Origin: an uncultured Aquimarina sp.
Lineage (GTDB): Bacteria > Bacteroidota > Bacteroidia > Flavobacteriales > Flavobacteriaceae
Direction of reading: 5' to 3'
Assembly: GCA_947489195.1 (NCBI GenBank)
Contig: CANLCT010000012.1
Coordinates: 1 to 64,000 of the forward strand
DNA: 64,000 nt
Positions 9,766 through 17,911 of this stretch are shown piece after piece. Below the pieces are notes generated by a model. It did no database searches, was not told where the DNA came from, and saw only the letters and a program-made list of their open reading frames with translations. Each line of letters starts with the position of its first letter. Positions within the stretch are counted from its first letter, which is position 1. A program made the position numbers and the translations under genes.

Positions 9766-10524
9766 ATGGGGCTAAAATTAACAATAATAACTGCAACTTA
9801 TAACAGTAGTCGTTTTATTGAAGATTGTATGAATTCAGTATTGTCACAGGACTATAAAAATATTGAATACCTTATTATTGATGGGGCATCTACAGATGAT
9901 ACTTTATCTAAAGTAAAACAGACAGCATCAAAAAATTCGAATGTAAGAATTGTTTCTGAAAAGGATAATGGAATTTATGATGCTTTGAATAAAGGAGTAC
10001 ATTTAGCAACTGGCGATATAGTAGGTTTTGTACATTCGGATGATTTTTTAGCTTCAAAAAGTATTTTTTCAAATATTATAAGTGTTTTTAAAGATAAAGA
10101 AGTTGATGGAGTTTATGGGGATTTAGATTATGTAGACAAGGATAATATTAATAATATTATTAGAGTTTGGAAAAGCTGTGATTTTTATCCAACATTACTA
10201 AAAAAAGGATGGATGCCAGCCCATCCCACTTTATTTTTAAAAAAACAAGTATATCAAAAGCATGGTAACTTTAATTTGAAATATAAGATAGCAGCAGATT
10301 ATGATTTTATGGTTCGAATTTTTAAAGATGATACATTAAAATTTAAATATTTAAATGAAGTGTTTACTAAAATGAGAATTGGAGGAGCTTCAAATAGAAG
10401 TATTAAAAATATAATACATAAAACGAAGGAAGATTATTCTGTCATAAAAAGTAACAAAGCTGGAGGATTTGATGCTATATTGAATAAAAATGTCTCTAAA
10501 ATCAAACAATTTTTTATTCGATAA
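9766..10524 (+). CDS. Glycosyltransferase family 2
   Basis: A compact GT-A transferase of 252 residues. Donor-site motifs are ITATYNSSRFIEDCMNSVL, DGASTDDT, DNGIYDALNKGV and the aspartate pair in GFVHSDDFL; the acceptor side shows PAHPTLFLKK and AADYDFMVRI. This pattern is the WcaA/colanic-type GT2 subgroup often placed next to the initiating transferase, so it may add the second sugar. That placement is inferred from gene order. No signal peptide or membrane segment is seen. Confidence 0.88.
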   Translation: MGLKLTIITATYNSSRFIEDCMNSVLSQDYKNIEYLIIDGASTDDTLSKVKQTASKNSNVRIVSEKDNGIYDALNKGVHLATGDIVGFVHSDDFLASKSIFSNIISVFKDKEVDGVYGDLDYVDKDNINNIIRVWKSCDFYPTLLKKGWMPAHPTLFLKKQVYQKHGNFNLKYKIAADYDFMVRIFKDDTLKFKYLNEVFTKMRIGGASNRSIKNIIHKTKEDYSVIKSNKAGGFDAILNKNVSKIKQFFIR

Positions 10525-10547
10525 CTTACTTTGCTTTATTTTTTTAT

Positions 10548-11726
10548 ATGTATTCTTTAAATCAGTTTATATTTGTCCAAAAATTATCTATTTTGAGTAA
10601 CCAATACCTTTCTTTATTACTACTTTTAATTGCCTCTTTTGTAGGAGTAATTTTAGTTATCCCAGAAATAATTCGTGTTGTTTTAGGGAAAAAAATTTTT
10701 GACGCCCCTGGAGGCAGAAAAATTCATGTTACTCAAACTCCTAGTATGGGAGGTATAGGTGTTTTTTTTAGTTTTATTTTATTAGCTCTTTTTTGTGTAG
10801 AAACATCAGAAATACAAGGGATCAATTATTTTTATGTTTCGATAACGTTACTATTTTTTACAGGTCTAAGGGATGACTTGTTACCCATTGATTCATTGAA
10901 AAAATTATTATTACAAGTTGTGGCTGTATTGTTGGTTGTAAGCTTGTGTAATGTGAGAATTGAATCTATGTATTCATTAGACTTTTTCGGATTGGGTAAA
11001 TTTCCAGAATGGTTTTCATATCCTTTGACTGTTTTTGTTATTGTTATTTTAATAAATGCGTTTAATTTAATAGATGGAATTGATGGACTGGCTGGATCAA
11101 TTGCAACATTGTTATCTTTAATTTTAGGGATTTGGTTTAGTGTAAATGGTTATTGGAGTTATGCATCTTTATGTATTATAATGTTGGGATCTCTGCTTGG
11201 TTTTTTATATTACAATTGGTCTCCAGCTAAAATATTTATGGGTGATACAGGCTCACTTATTATTGGTTTTTTTTGTACAGTAATGCTTATAGTTTTTTTG
11301 AAGTTAAATACAGAAGCTCAATTTCAAATTAATAATTCAATTTCCTTTACTATTCTTTTATTTATATACCCCATTTTTGATACTATCAGAGTAATTGTTT
11401 TAAGAGTACGAAGAAAAAAATCTCCGTTTTCTCCAGATAAAAGACATATTCATTTATCATTAAAGCGATTAGGTTTGTCTCATAGACAGATTACGCAATC
11501 AATTATTTTTACAAGTCTTTTGTTAATAATTGGACATTATTTATTAAGCAGTATTTTTAATGTTAATGAAATTGTATTGTTAGTTCTAATAGTTTTAGGG
11601 TGTTTATTAATTCATTATGCCTTAATGCAGCGTATTATAAAATATAAAAAAGATAAAAAACAAATTGATATTACAAAATTATCAATTAGTCGAGTTCAAG
11701 TTATATTAAAAAAGAGAGATAATTAA
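10548..11726 (+). CDS. Initiating polyprenyl-phosphate sugar-phosphate transferase (WecA/TagO/MraY superfamily)
   Basis: Transfers a sugar-1-phosphate, probably GlcNAc or a relative, to undecaprenyl phosphate and so starts each repeat unit. The 392-residue protein has about ten membrane segments. Superfamily signatures are in order: FDAPGGRKIHVTQTPSMGG, the acidic pair in FTGLRDDLLP, the nucleophile region NAFNLIDGIDGLAG, FMGDTGSL and the histidine motif DKRHIHLSL. The last motif places it with WecA/TagO rather than MraY. It sits directly before the export genes; the stop is immediately followed by the ATG of the Wza-like gene. Confidence 0.92.
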   Translation: MYSLNQFIFVQKLSILSNQYLSLLLLLIASFVGVILVIPEIIRVVLGKKIFDAPGGRKIHVTQTPSMGGIGVFFSFILLALFCVETSEIQGINYFYVSITLLFFTGLRDDLLPIDSLKKLLLQVVAVLLVVSLCNVRIESMYSLDFFGLGKFPEWFSYPLTVFVIVILINAFNLIDGIDGLAGSIATLLSLILGIWFSVNGYWSYASLCIIMLGSLLGFLYYNWSPAKIFMGDTGSLIIGFFCTVMLIVFLKLNTEAQFQINNSISFTILLFIYPIFDTIRVIVLRVRRKKSPFSPDKRHIHLSLKRLGLSHRQITQSIIFTSLLLIIGHYLLSSIFNVNEIVLLVLIVLGCLLIHYALMQRIIKYKKDKKQIDITKLSISRVQVILKKRDN

Positions 11727-12494
11727 ATGAGAAAAATTAATATAACTATAATTTTATTATTACTATTATGTTCCTGCGCATCTAAAAAAGATGTTCTTTA
11801 TTTTCAGGATATTGCAAACTATTCGGAACAATCTAATACTTTAAAAAACCTGATAAGTATTAAAAAAAATGATAAGTTAGCTATATTGGTTTCGGCTGAA
11901 GATGAGAGAGCTGTTATACCATTTAATGGAGTTCCAAATAATAAAATTAATAATTTAGAGGTTAGAAGTAATCAAATACAAGAGCCAGAATATATTGTAA
12001 ATGAAGAGGGTTTTATAGTTTTTCCTATATTAGGAAAATTAGAAGTTGCAAATAAAACAAAAACTGAAGTAGTTAAAATGTTAGAAAACAAGTTAGCTAC
12101 TTATATAAAAACCCCCACTGTAAGTTTAAGGATTAGTAATTTCAAAATATCAGTATTAGGAGAGGTAAATCAACCCGGGCTATATCCAATTGAAGGAAAT
12201 CGTATTACAATTTTAGAAGCACTAAGTTTAGCTGGAGATATGACTATTAAAGGAAAGCGTAAAGATGTGTTACTAATTAGAGAAGAAAAAGGAATTAAAT
12301 CTTTTAATTCAATTGATTTTACAAAAGGAGACTTGTTTTATTCACCTTTTTATTATTTGCAACAAAACGATGTCATAGTAGTTGGTCCGAATAATGCACA
12401 AGTACAACAATCAAAAAATACGATAAAAAATATTTCTTCAATTAGCGGAATATTGAGTTTGATTGTTTCTGTAGCAGCAATATTAACAAGATAA
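11727..12494 (+). CDS. Wza-like polysaccharide export lipoprotein
   Basis: Outer-membrane polysaccharide export protein of 255 residues. A lipoprotein signal (LLLLLCSCASKK, acylated cysteine probably residue 17) is followed by a Poly_export domain (about 40-130) and an SLBB domain with SVLGEVNQPGLYPIEGNRIT. A C-terminal hydrophobic helix (about 232-254), probably a membrane segment, ends the protein, as is common in Bacteroidota homologues. It starts directly after the stop of the initiating transferase and is followed after one base by the Wzc-like partner. Together they form the trans-envelope exporter. Confidence 0.93.
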   Translation: MRKINITIILLLLLCSCASKKDVLYFQDIANYSEQSNTLKNLISIKKNDKLAILVSAEDERAVIPFNGVPNNKINNLEVRSNQIQEPEYIVNEEGFIVFPILGKLEVANKTKTEVVKMLENKLATYIKTPTVSLRISNFKISVLGEVNQPGLYPIEGNRITILEALSLAGDMTIKGKRKDVLLIREEKGIKSFNSIDFTKGDLFYSPFYYLQQNDVIVVGPNNAQVQQSKNTIKNISSISGILSLIVSVAAILTR

Positions 12495-12495
12495 G

Positions 12496-14838
12496 ATGGA
12501 GGAGAACTTAAATAGAAAATTAACATTTAGAAGAGAACTACTGATTTATATTTCTAAATGGGTATGGTTTGCTTTCTCATTATTGATAGCTTTTTTAGGA
12601 TCTATATTCTACTTAAAATGTGCGACCAAAATATATAATTCAAAGGCTAAAATTTTAATTAAAGATCCAAGTAATAATGATTTATCTGAATTTGCAGCTT
12701 TTTCTGAAATTTCACCTATACCGATATCTAAAAATGCAATATCTGATGAATTAGATATACTTGCTTCAAATAAATTAATATCAAATGTTATACGAAAGCA
12801 TAACCTTAATATTGAGCAATATAAAACAGGAAAGCTAACAGAGGTAGATATATATGGAAATGAACCTTTTGAAGTTGTTTTTAAAAGTGGGAAAAAAAAT
12901 TTTTTTTTAAATTCTAAAGTGTCTATTAAGTTAAAGGCTTTTGATAAATATGAACTTATAGATAATGAGTCTGAAATTGTACAAAAAGGAGTATTAGGAA
13001 AGGTTTTAGATTACAATGGAGGTGAATTACTAATTAACAAAAAAATGTCATTCAATGGTAATTATGACAACATTAGTTTACATATATCTTCAGTTTATAA
13101 CTATGCATTAAAATTAGAAAAATTAATTAAAATTGCTTTAAAAGATAAAGGGAGCAGCATTGTTGAGTTATCTATAAATTTATCAAATACAAATAAAGCA
13201 GAAGACATACTGAATGGATTAATTAAAGAATACAATTTTCAAGCAATTGAAGAACAAAATTTGGTTGCAAAAAATACTTCAGACTTTATAGCTGAAAGAC
13301 TTCAAATTATAAAAAATGAATTAGATATTGTTGAAGTTAATAAAGTATCCTTTAAAAAAGGAAATAACTTGACAGACATTGCTTCTGAAGCCAAGTTGTA
13401 TATGGATCAATCAGGAGAATCTCAAGGGAAATTATTTGATGTTGGAATTCAAATAGAGTTAATTGAAGCTATGATAGCTTATTTGAATGATAAAAATCGG
13501 GATTCTAACTTATTACCTGTCAATATAGGTATTGAGAACTCAGAGCTAAATGAATTAATGGGAAGATATAATCAGATGATCTTCGAAAAAAACTCCATGC
13601 TTAATTCATCAACAGAGTTGAATCCTTATGTTGTTAAACTTACTAATGAAATTGAAAATCAAAAGAAAATTTTATTAGAATCTTTGAAAAGTCAAAAAAA
13701 CAATCAGTTGATTGTAAAAAAAGATATTAAAAAACAAAGCAATAACATTAAAGGAAAAATAGCATCAATTCCACAACAAGAAAAAGATTATAGGGTAATA
13801 GAAAGACAACAGAATGTAAAAGAAGCGTTATATTTATTTTTATTACAAAAAAGAGAAGAAACCTCTCTTTCCATGGCACGAACACTTCCTAAAGCTAAAA
13901 TTGTTGATGTTGCTAGAAGTTCATTTATACCAGTATCACCAAAACCAAATTTTTTATTTTTAGGATCCTTAGCATTTGGTTTTATAGTACCTTTTTTAAT
14001 TATCTATTTGAAAATTCATTTTGATACAAAAATCAACGACAGATTAGAATTGGAAACTTCATTAAAAAATATTCCAATACTTGGCGAATTACCAAAAATT
14101 AAAAATGATGATTTGAGGGTAATAACTAAAAATGATCGTTCAATTTTGGGAGAATCATTTAGGGTACTACGTTCTAACCTAAATTATTTTTTAAAAATAA
14201 AGAAGAAAGATAACAAGGCACTTAAAATATTTGTTACCTCAACGATAAAAGGAGAAGGAAAAACCTTTATCGCTTTTAATACGGGTTTATCTTTAATTGA
14301 GGCTTCGAAAAAAGTATTAATTATTGGAGCAGATATTAGAAACCCTCAAATACATCGCTATTTAAACGAGAATAGGAAAATTTCTGGTTTATCTGAGTTT
14401 TTATATGATAATGAGGTTGAAATTGATGATATTTTAAATACTACTGAGATCAATGAAAATATGATTGATTTTATTTTGTCAGGCAGCATCCCCCCAAACC
14501 CTTCAGAATTATTAATGAATGGTAGGTTCGAAAAGTTGATGGAGGAATTAGAGTCGAATTATGATTATATCGTTATTGATACTGCACCAACAATGTTAGT
14601 AGCCGATACCTTATCAATTTGTGAGCCAGCAGATGTAATGATGTATGTAATTAGAGTTGGTTATACCGATAAAAACCTTATGGGATACATTAATAAATTA
14701 AATAAAGAAGGCAAAATTAATAATGTAGCTTTGGTATTAAATGATGTTAAAGAAAGTAATATTGGTTATGGATACAGCTATGGTTATGGAGAATCAGATA
14801 AGAAATCTTTTTGGTCTAAAATGATTGATAAATCATAA
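12496..14838 (+). CDS. Wzc-like polysaccharide co-polymerase with tyrosine-kinase domain
   Basis: Controls chain length and export through autophosphorylation. The 780-residue protein has a membrane segment near residues 20-40, a Wzz domain, a periplasmic coiled-coil stretch (about 240-440), a second membrane segment near 490-510 and a cytoplasmic BY-kinase. The kinase shows Walker A TIKGEGKT (lysine about 589), Walker A' VLIIGADIRNPQIHRY and Walker B YDYIVIDTAPTML. The C-terminal tail has four alternating tyrosines (about 758, 760, 762, 764), a short version of the Wzc tyrosine cluster. It is the last gene of the cluster, followed by a strong terminator. No dedicated phosphatase is adjacent; a low-molecular-weight phosphatase lies beside dnaA at 52 kb. 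Confidence 0.93.
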   Translation: MEENLNRKLTFRRELLIYISKWVWFAFSLLIAFLGSIFYLKCATKIYNSKAKILIKDPSNNDLSEFAAFSEISPIPISKNAISDELDILASNKLISNVIRKHNLNIEQYKTGKLTEVDIYGNEPFEVVFKSGKKNFFLNSKVSIKLKAFDKYELIDNESEIVQKGVLGKVLDYNGGELLINKKMSFNGNYDNISLHISSVYNYALKLEKLIKIALKDKGSSIVELSINLSNTNKAEDILNGLIKEYNFQAIEEQNLVAKNTSDFIAERLQIIKNELDIVEVNKVSFKKGNNLTDIASEAKLYMDQSGESQGKLFDVGIQIELIEAMIAYLNDKNRDSNLLPVNIGIENSELNELMGRYNQMIFEKNSMLNSSTELNPYVVKLTNEIENQKKILLESLKSQKNNQLIVKKDIKKQSNNIKGKIASIPQQEKDYRVIERQQNVKEALYLFLLQKREETSLSMARTLPKAKIVDVARSSFIPVSPKPNFLFLGSLAFGFIVPFLIIYLKIHFDTKINDRLELETSLKNIPILGELPKIKNDDLRVITKNDRSILGESFRVLRSNLNYFLKIKKKDNKALKIFVTSTIKGEGKTFIAFNTGLSLIEASKKVLIIGADIRNPQIHRYLNENRKISGLSEFLYDNEVEIDDILNTTEINENMIDFILSGSIPPNPSELLMNGRFEKLMEELESNYDYIVIDTAPTMLVADTLSICEPADVMMYVIRVGYTDKNLMGYINKLNKEGKINNVALVLNDVKESNIGYGYSYGYGESDKKSFWSKMIDKS

Positions 14839-14855
14839 CTATAACAAACGAATTT

Positions 14856-14893
14856 AAAAAGGCTTTTGGAAATTTTTTCAAAAGCCTTTTTTT
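14856..14893 (+). terminator. Rho-independent terminator closing the polysaccharide cluster
   Basis: Inverted repeat with arms AAAAAGGCTTTTG and CAAAAGCCTTTTT around a short AT-rich loop, followed by a T run. It begins 17 bp after the Wzc stop and ends about 40 bp before argF', so it separates the polysaccharide operon from the arginine operon. The A-rich left arm means it could also work on the reverse strand. Confidence 0.9.
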
Positions 14894-14907
14894 GTTTCTC
14901 TAATTCG

Positions 14908-14915
14908 TATTTTTG
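14908..14915 (+). promoter_or_regulatory. Possible -7 promoter element for argF'
   Basis: TATTTTTG matches the Bacteroidota -7 consensus TAnnTTTG and lies 17 bp before the argF' ATG, just after the upstream terminator. The best TTG upstream is only 13 bp away, shorter than the usual spacing, so the -33 half is not convincing. Confidence 0.4.
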
Positions 14916-14932
14916 ATCTCAAAAAAATAAAA

Positions 14933-15889
14933 ATGAATTACTTTGATATAAATGATATAGATAATTTATCTACTTGGATAAATGAAGCTATCGAATTGAA
15001 GAAAGATCCTTTAGTTTACAAATCATCTGGAGCAAACAAAACAATTTGTTTGCTATTCTTTAATAATAGTTTACGTACCCGTTTGAGTACACAAAAAGCA
15101 GCCTTAAATTTAGGAATGAATGTTATGGTAATGAATTTTGGTGCCGAAGGCTGGCAGTTGGAGTATGGAGATGGAGAAATCATGGATCAAGGTAAATCAG
15201 AACATGTAATAGAAGCTGCTCAAGTGGTTTCACAATATTGTGATATAGTTGCCATACGCGCCTTTGCAAAGTTTGAAAATAAAGAAGATGATTATCAAGA
15301 ACAGGTATTAAGTGCATTCATGAAATATGCAACAGTGCCCGTTTTAAATATGGAAAGCGCTATTGGGCACCCATTACAAGCATTAACAGATATGATTACC
15401 ATAGCAGAGCATTCGACAAAAGCTAGGCCTAAAGTGGTATTAAGTTGGGCACCACACCCAAAAGCTTTACCGCAAGCAGTGGCTAATAGTTTTGCTCAAT
15501 ATGCCAATGCTTCCGATTTTGATTTTGTAATTACTCATCCCAAAGGATATGAGTTAGATCCACAATTTGTAGGTAAAGCAATGGTAACAATTAATCAAGA
15601 AGAAGCATTTAAAGATGCTGATTTTATTTACGTAAAAAATTGGAGTCCATTTGCAGATGAAAATTACGGAAAAGTAATCAATACAGATTCAAATTGGAAA
15701 ATTACAGCAAAAAAAATGGAAGCAACCAATAATGGGAAATTTATGCATTGTCTTCCCGTTCGAAGGAATGTAATTGTTGATGATGAAGTTATTGACAGTA
15801 AAAATTCATTAGTCATTAAACAAGCTAATAATCGAACATTTGCAGCCCAAATTGCGATAAAGAAAATATTAGAATCTATTAATAAATAG
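14933..15889 (+). CDS. argF': N-acylornithine (probably N-succinylornithine) carbamoyltransferase
   Basis: Carbamoylates an N-acylated ornithine to the acylcitrulline, the Bacteroidota variant of the arginine pathway. The carbamoyl-phosphate loop reads NNSLRTRLS in place of the STRT of ordinary ornithine transcarbamylases, and the C-terminal signature is MHCLPVRRNVIVDDEVI. Residue 89 (in GKSEH) aligns with the position that sets acyl preference: proline in the Bacteroides fragilis succinyl enzyme, glutamate in the Xanthomonas acetyl enzyme. Serine here argues against the acetyl form. 318 residues is the expected length. It is the first of four arginine genes. Confidence 0.93.
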   Translation: MNYFDINDIDNLSTWINEAIELKKDPLVYKSSGANKTICLLFFNNSLRTRLSTQKAALNLGMNVMVMNFGAEGWQLEYGDGEIMDQGKSEHVIEAAQVVSQYCDIVAIRAFAKFENKEDDYQEQVLSAFMKYATVPVLNMESAIGHPLQALTDMITIAEHSTKARPKVVLSWAPHPKALPQAVANSFAQYANASDFDFVITHPKGYELDPQFVGKAMVTINQEEAFKDADFIYVKNWSPFADENYGKVINTDSNWKITAKKMEATNNGKFMHCLPVRRNVIVDDEVIDSKNSLVIKQANNRTFAAQIAIKKILESINK

Positions 15890-15952
15890 TATTAAGCTTT
15901 TAACTTATTAGTAATGTAAATTTACGAATAACAGATAACAGACAACAATAAA

Positions 15953-16732
15953 ATGGAGAAACTATTAGTAGCAAAAATAGGAGGAAATATAGTTGATAAT
16001 GAAGCTGCCCTAAAAAGTTTTTTAAATGATTTTGCGGCAATTGATCAACCGAAAATTTTAATTCACGGAGGAGGTAAAATAGCTACTCGGATAGCAGAAA
16101 AATTAGGCGTAGAAACACAAATGATAAATGGACGTCGTATTACTTCAAAAGATAATTTAGATATTGTTGTGCAGTTATATGCTGGCTTGATAAATAAAAA
16201 CATAGTTGCCGCATTACAGGCTAGTGAATATTGTAATGCCATTGGATTTACAGGAGCAGATGCCAATGTAATAACCGCTGTAAAGCGTCCAGTTAAGGAT
16301 ATTGATTATGGTTATGTCGGTGATGTAACGGAGGTAAATGAAGATCGGATTCATCAATTTTTAGCCAATGGATTAACACCAGTCTTTTGCGCAATAACGC
16401 ATGATGCTAATGGACAATTGTTTAATACAAATGCAGATACTATAGCATCACAAATAGCAGTAGCTTTAAGTGCTTATTATGAAGTGTCATTATATTATTG
16501 TTTTGAATTAAAAGGTGTTTTAACAGATATTAATGATAAAGATTCTGTAGTTGAAAAAATAAATACAACAAAATATGCAGAATTAAAAGAACAAGGAATT
16601 ATAGCAGATGGCATGCTTCCTAAAATGGAAAATTGTTTTGAAGCCTTACAAAAAGGAGTAGCAGAGGTGCATATTGCAAACGCCGAGTTTGTAACAAATC
16701 AACAGGTAAAGCATACGACTTTAACCTTATAA
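15953..16732 (+). CDS. argB: N-acylglutamate kinase
   Basis: Phosphorylates N-acetyl- or N-succinylglutamate, the second step of arginine synthesis. It is an amino-acid kinase fold protein of 259 residues with the N-terminal lysine loop AKIGGNIVDN, the glycine motif ILIHGGGKIATRI and a C-terminal substrate and ATP region (NTNADTIASQIA, GMLPKMENC). It has no N-terminal extension of the kind associated with arginine-sensitive hexameric forms. In Bacteroidota with the ArgF' enzyme the substrate is often the succinyl derivative; the sequence alone does not settle that here. It lies 63 bp after argF' and 22 bp before the deacylase gene. Confidence 0.93.
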   Translation: MEKLLVAKIGGNIVDNEAALKSFLNDFAAIDQPKILIHGGGKIATRIAEKLGVETQMINGRRITSKDNLDIVVQLYAGLINKNIVAALQASEYCNAIGFTGADANVITAVKRPVKDIDYGYVGDVTEVNEDRIHQFLANGLTPVFCAITHDANGQLFNTNADTIASQIAVALSAYYEVSLYYCFELKGVLTDINDKDSVVEKINTTKYAELKEQGIIADGMLPKMENCFEALQKGVAEVHIANAEFVTNQQVKHTTLTL

Positions 16733-16754
16733 TAGATATATAAGCAACGGATTA

Positions 16755-17825
16755 ATGACAATAGCCGAATTAACAAAAGAAGCCATAGCGTTTCTTAAGA
16801 CATTAATACAAACACAATCTTTTTCAAAAGAAGAACAATTAACAGCTGTGTTAATTGAAGATTGGTTTAAAAAGAAAGAAATCCCGTTTCATAGACAAGG
16901 CAATAATATTTGGGCATATAATAAGTTTTTTAACGAAAAAAAGCCAACTATTTTATTGAATTCACATCATGATACCGTAAAGCCAAACAAAAATTATACT
17001 CGAGATCCTTATGAAGCTAATGTCGAAAATGGAAAGCTTTATGGTTTAGGAAGTAATGATGCAGGAGGCTGTTTAGTATCACTAATGGCTACATTTGCTT
17101 ATTTTTATGACCGAAATAATATGGGATATAATTTTATTATAGCACCTACTGCCGAAGAGGAAATTTCTGGACTTAATGGAATTAAAAGTATTATAGATCA
17201 GTTTAAAAATGTGGAATTTGCTATTGTTGGCGAGCCTACATTATTGGATTTGGCTATTGCCGAAAAAGGACTTTTGGTACTTGATATTACTGTAAAAGGA
17301 ACCGCAGGACACGCCGCTCATCGTTATGAAGATCAGCCTGTTTTTAATGCTTTACCTGTTTTAGAGTGGTTTAAAAATTATGAATTTCCAGAAGTTTCGG
17401 AACAATTAGGAAAAGTAAAAATGACCGTTACTCAAATTAACGCAGGTTCTCAACATAATGTAGTACCCGGTGAATTAAATTTAGTAGTAGATTGTAGAGT
17501 TACTGATAAATATCAAAATAAAGAAGTATTTGAAATAATAAATAAAGCTATTGGATCAAATAAAGTTGAAGTCAAAGCACGTTCATTTCGTTTAAATAGT
17601 TCATCTATTTCGCCAGAACATCCAGTGGTAAAAGCAGGAGTAGCTATGGGGAAAAACACATATGGATCGCCAACTTTATCAGATCAAACTAATTTGACAT
17701 GCCCATCATTAAAAATGGGACCAGGTGATAGTACACGTTCACATTCCGCAGATGAGTTTATTTATATAAAAGAAATTGAAGAAGGTATAAAAACGTACAT
17801 TAAATTGTTAGAAAAAATAATATAA
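16755..17825 (+). CDS. argE: M20 metallopeptidase, probable N-acylcitrulline deacylase
   Basis: A zinc-dependent M20 deacylase of 356 residues. Metal and catalytic motifs are NSHHDTVKP, GLGSNDAGGC and APTAEEEISG, with the dimerisation domain in the middle and a C-terminal SHSADEFIYI containing the last metal histidine. In species with an acylornithine transcarbamylase the deacylation step comes after carbamoylation, so the substrate here is probably N-succinyl- or N-acetylcitrulline rather than acetylornithine. This follows from the adjacent argF', not from residues in this protein. It is separated from argH by 86 bp that contain a heptamer repeat. Confidence 0.9.
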   Translation: MTIAELTKEAIAFLKTLIQTQSFSKEEQLTAVLIEDWFKKKEIPFHRQGNNIWAYNKFFNEKKPTILLNSHHDTVKPNKNYTRDPYEANVENGKLYGLGSNDAGGCLVSLMATFAYFYDRNNMGYNFIIAPTAEEEISGLNGIKSIIDQFKNVEFAIVGEPTLLDLAIAEKGLLVLDITVKGTAGHAAHRYEDQPVFNALPVLEWFKNYEFPEVSEQLGKVKMTVTQINAGSQHNVVPGELNLVVDCRVTDKYQNKEVFEIINKAIGSNKVEVKARSFRLNSSSISPEHPVVKAGVAMGKNTYGSPTLSDQTNLTCPSLKMGPGDSTRSHSADEFIYIKEIEEGIKTYIKLLEKII

Positions 17826-17872
17826 GGGATCAGTTATCGGCTATTGGGCATCAATTAATGAATTGTTTTTTG

Positions 17873-17907
17873 CCTAAAACCTAAAACCTGAAACCTGAAA
17901 CCCAAAA
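17873..17907 (+). repeat. Five tandem 7-bp units (CCTRAAA type)
   Basis: Five consecutive heptamers: CCTAAAA, CCTAAAA, CCTGAAA, CCTGAAA, CCCAAAA. They lie between argE and argH and end four bases before the argH ATG at 17912, so they would occupy the ribosome-entry region of the argH message. No coding role. Confidence 0.9.
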
Positions 17908-17911
17908 AAAT

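Noticed and set aside
15953..17825. Ordinary acetylornithine pathway for argB/argE
   Set aside because: The adjacent ArgF' has the acylornithine transcarbamylase signatures rather than those of ornithine transcarbamylase, so deacylation most likely follows carbamoylation.
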